Under the pieces are notes generated by a model, which saw nothing but the letters and a program-made list of their open reading frames with translations, was not told the origin of the DNA and did not search any database. Position numbers and translations under genes: made by a program. DNA of 6,024 nt from Flavipsychrobacter stenotrophus. Its GTDB lineage: Bacteria; Bacteroidota; Bacteroidia; Chitinophagales; Chitinophagaceae. The stretch is taken from the NCBI GenBank assembly GCA_947372365.1, contig CANBTK010000136.1, forward strand, positions 1-6,024, in the 5' to 3' direction. Of the stretch, positions 5,018-6,024 are shown piece by piece. Each line of letters starts with the position of its first letter. The stretch's first letter is position 1.

Positions 5018-6024
5018 ATGCGGCACACACTCGCGGCGCTTTGCGCTATCACTTTGCTGGCTCACAGTATGCCTGCAAATGCACAGGGGGAACCTAAAAA
5101 AGATACCGCCCAAAATGGGCAGCAACTGAAAGAGGTAAGTGTGCAGGCGCAGAAAGCCGCTATTGAAACTGCCCCCGGAAAAACCATAGTAAATGTGCAG
5201 GCAATGGCAGGCAATGCGGGCAAAAACATACTGGATGTTTTGCGCAAGCTGCCGGGTGTAAGCGTGGATGGGCAGGGCAATATATCCATGGCGGGTAAGC
5301 AGGGCGTGCTGGTAACGGTTGATGGCCGCGAAACGTTTTTAATCGGCGACGAACTGCTTAACTACCTTAAGGGCATGGCTGTGGAAGAGGTATCGCAGAT
5401 AGAGCTGGTAGCCCAGCCATCAGCCCACTATGATGCGGAGGGCAATGCGGGCATCATAAACCTTAAAATGCGCAAAATAAAGAAGCAGGGCTTTAATGGC
5501 AACGCCAGCACAGCCTATACCTATAGCAAGCTGTATGGCAGCAACAATACCTTACTGCTGAACTACCGCAGGAATAAAGTGAATACCTATGCCAGCATCA
5601 ACTACCTGAATGCGGGCAGTACTGTTGACTGGCGAAATTATTTTAAATTTCAGGATGCCGCAGGCAATACTGTGGCAACGTCAACCATGCACTCAGTGCC
5701 CGTTGAGGCTTTTGAAAAATGGAACCTGCGCACCGGGGCCGATTATAACTACTCTGCCGCAACCACTATTGGCCTGGGCCTTACGGGGGCATATTATGGC
5801 AACACTATGCATTCGCTCATCAATACCATCAACGATGGCTTAAACAGCAACCCAATGCTGATGAGCCGCTACACAACCGAGGCTTCCCTGCGCAGGAACG
5901 CAGGCGTTAACCTTTACATGAAGCACACGTTCAGCAAGCAATCGGAACTGAATGTAAACCTGGACTACCTGTTGTTTACCCGCATTATGGCCCAGAACCT
6001 CACTACCTATGCAGTGGCAGGCGG
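5018..6024 (+). CDS. TonB-dependent-type outer-membrane beta-barrel receptor, N-terminal 335 codons, cut by right edge
   Basis: The frame from ATG 5018 is open to the window end. Residues 1-22 form a Sec signal peptide ending ANA with cleavage before Q23. A short linker leads to QLKEVSVQAQK (36-46), a TonB-box-like segment, then a plug domain (about 47-155) with ILDVLRKLPGVSVDGQGNIS, GKQGVLVTVDGR, IELVAQPSAHYDAEGNAGIINLK and similar hallmarks. From about 160 onward alternating strands rich in Tyr, Asn and Gly (NTLLLNYRRNKVNTYASINY and similar) begin the barrel. This matches the Bacteroidota outer-membrane beta-barrel family often filed as OMP_b-brl_3, usually around 800 residues, so more than half is missing. 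The carboxypeptidase-like domain often found before the plug is absent. The substrate cannot be told. The gene is divergent from the kinase with its own promoter. Confidence 0.92.
   Translation, partial: MRHTLAALCAITLLAHSMPANAQGEPKKDTAQNGQQLKEVSVQAQKAAIETAPGKTIVNVQAMAGNAGKNILDVLRKLPGVSVDGQGNISMAGKQGVLVTVDGRETFLIGDELLNYLKGMAVEEVSQIELVAQPSAHYDAEGNAGIINLKMRKIKKQGFNGNASTAYTYSKLYGSNNTLLLNYRRNKVNTYASINYLNAGSTVDWRNYFKFQDAAGNTVATSTMHSVPVEAFEKWNLRTGADYNYSAATTIGLGLTGAYYGNTMHSLINTINDGLNSNPMLMSRYTTEASLRRNAGVNLYMKHTFSKQSELNVNLDYLLFTRIMAQNLTTYAVAG

Noticed and set aside
4937..5289. Two minus-strand frames of 62 and 75 codons overlapping the receptor start.
   Set aside because: They oppose the signal peptide and plug domain of the receptor, which is clearly coding on the plus strand.

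Overview
The window looks like a chromosomal segment of a Bacteroidota bacterium, probably Chitinophagaceae or Sphingobacteriaceae-like, although genus cannot be read from it. The evidence is a SusC/FecA-like outer-membrane barrel receptor of the Bacteroidota type, promoter elements matching the Bacteroidota pattern (TTTG near -33, TAnnTTTG near -7), A-rich leaders without Shine-Dalgarno sequences, and a histidine kinase plus single-domain response regulator pair typical of this phylum. No tRNA, rRNA, CRISPR array, insertion sequence or phage gene was seen.

Layout. Positions 1-1442 carry three minus-strand genes. From downstream to upstream they are: a membrane-protein gene cut by the left edge (1-144), a 163-aa single-pass membrane-anchored protein (141-632) whose stop overlaps the next start by ATGA, a gene-free stretch rich in inverted repeats (633-887), and a secreted 184-aa protein of unknown function (888-1442) with a good promoter upstream. 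Positions 1596-4742 hold a second minus-strand cluster, transcribed in the order histidine kinase (GAF-PAS-PAS-HisKA-HATPase), CheY-like response regulator (ATGA overlap), then 58 bases later a small potassium-channel-like protein. A divergent intergenic region (4743-5017) contains the kinase promoter, a perfect hairpin, and four TTAACC/G repeats spaced 10, 21 and 10 bases ahead of the receptor promoter. From 5018 to the right edge runs the first 335 codons of the outer-membrane receptor on the plus strand.

How it may work together. The kinase has no membrane segment, so it should sense a cytosolic cue through its GAF and PAS domains and phosphorylate the response regulator. That regulator has no DNA-binding domain, so it should act through protein contacts. 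Sharing a likely transcript with a channel suggests a link to ion flux, but this is inference. The receptor is divergent from the kinase, and its phased upstream repeats suggest its own transcription factor.

No clearly new system is visible. The points most worth checking are the phased repeats, the hairpin-rich gap at 746-879, the channel's selectivity filter with alanine in place of the usual second threonine, and the coupled membrane-protein gene at the left edge.
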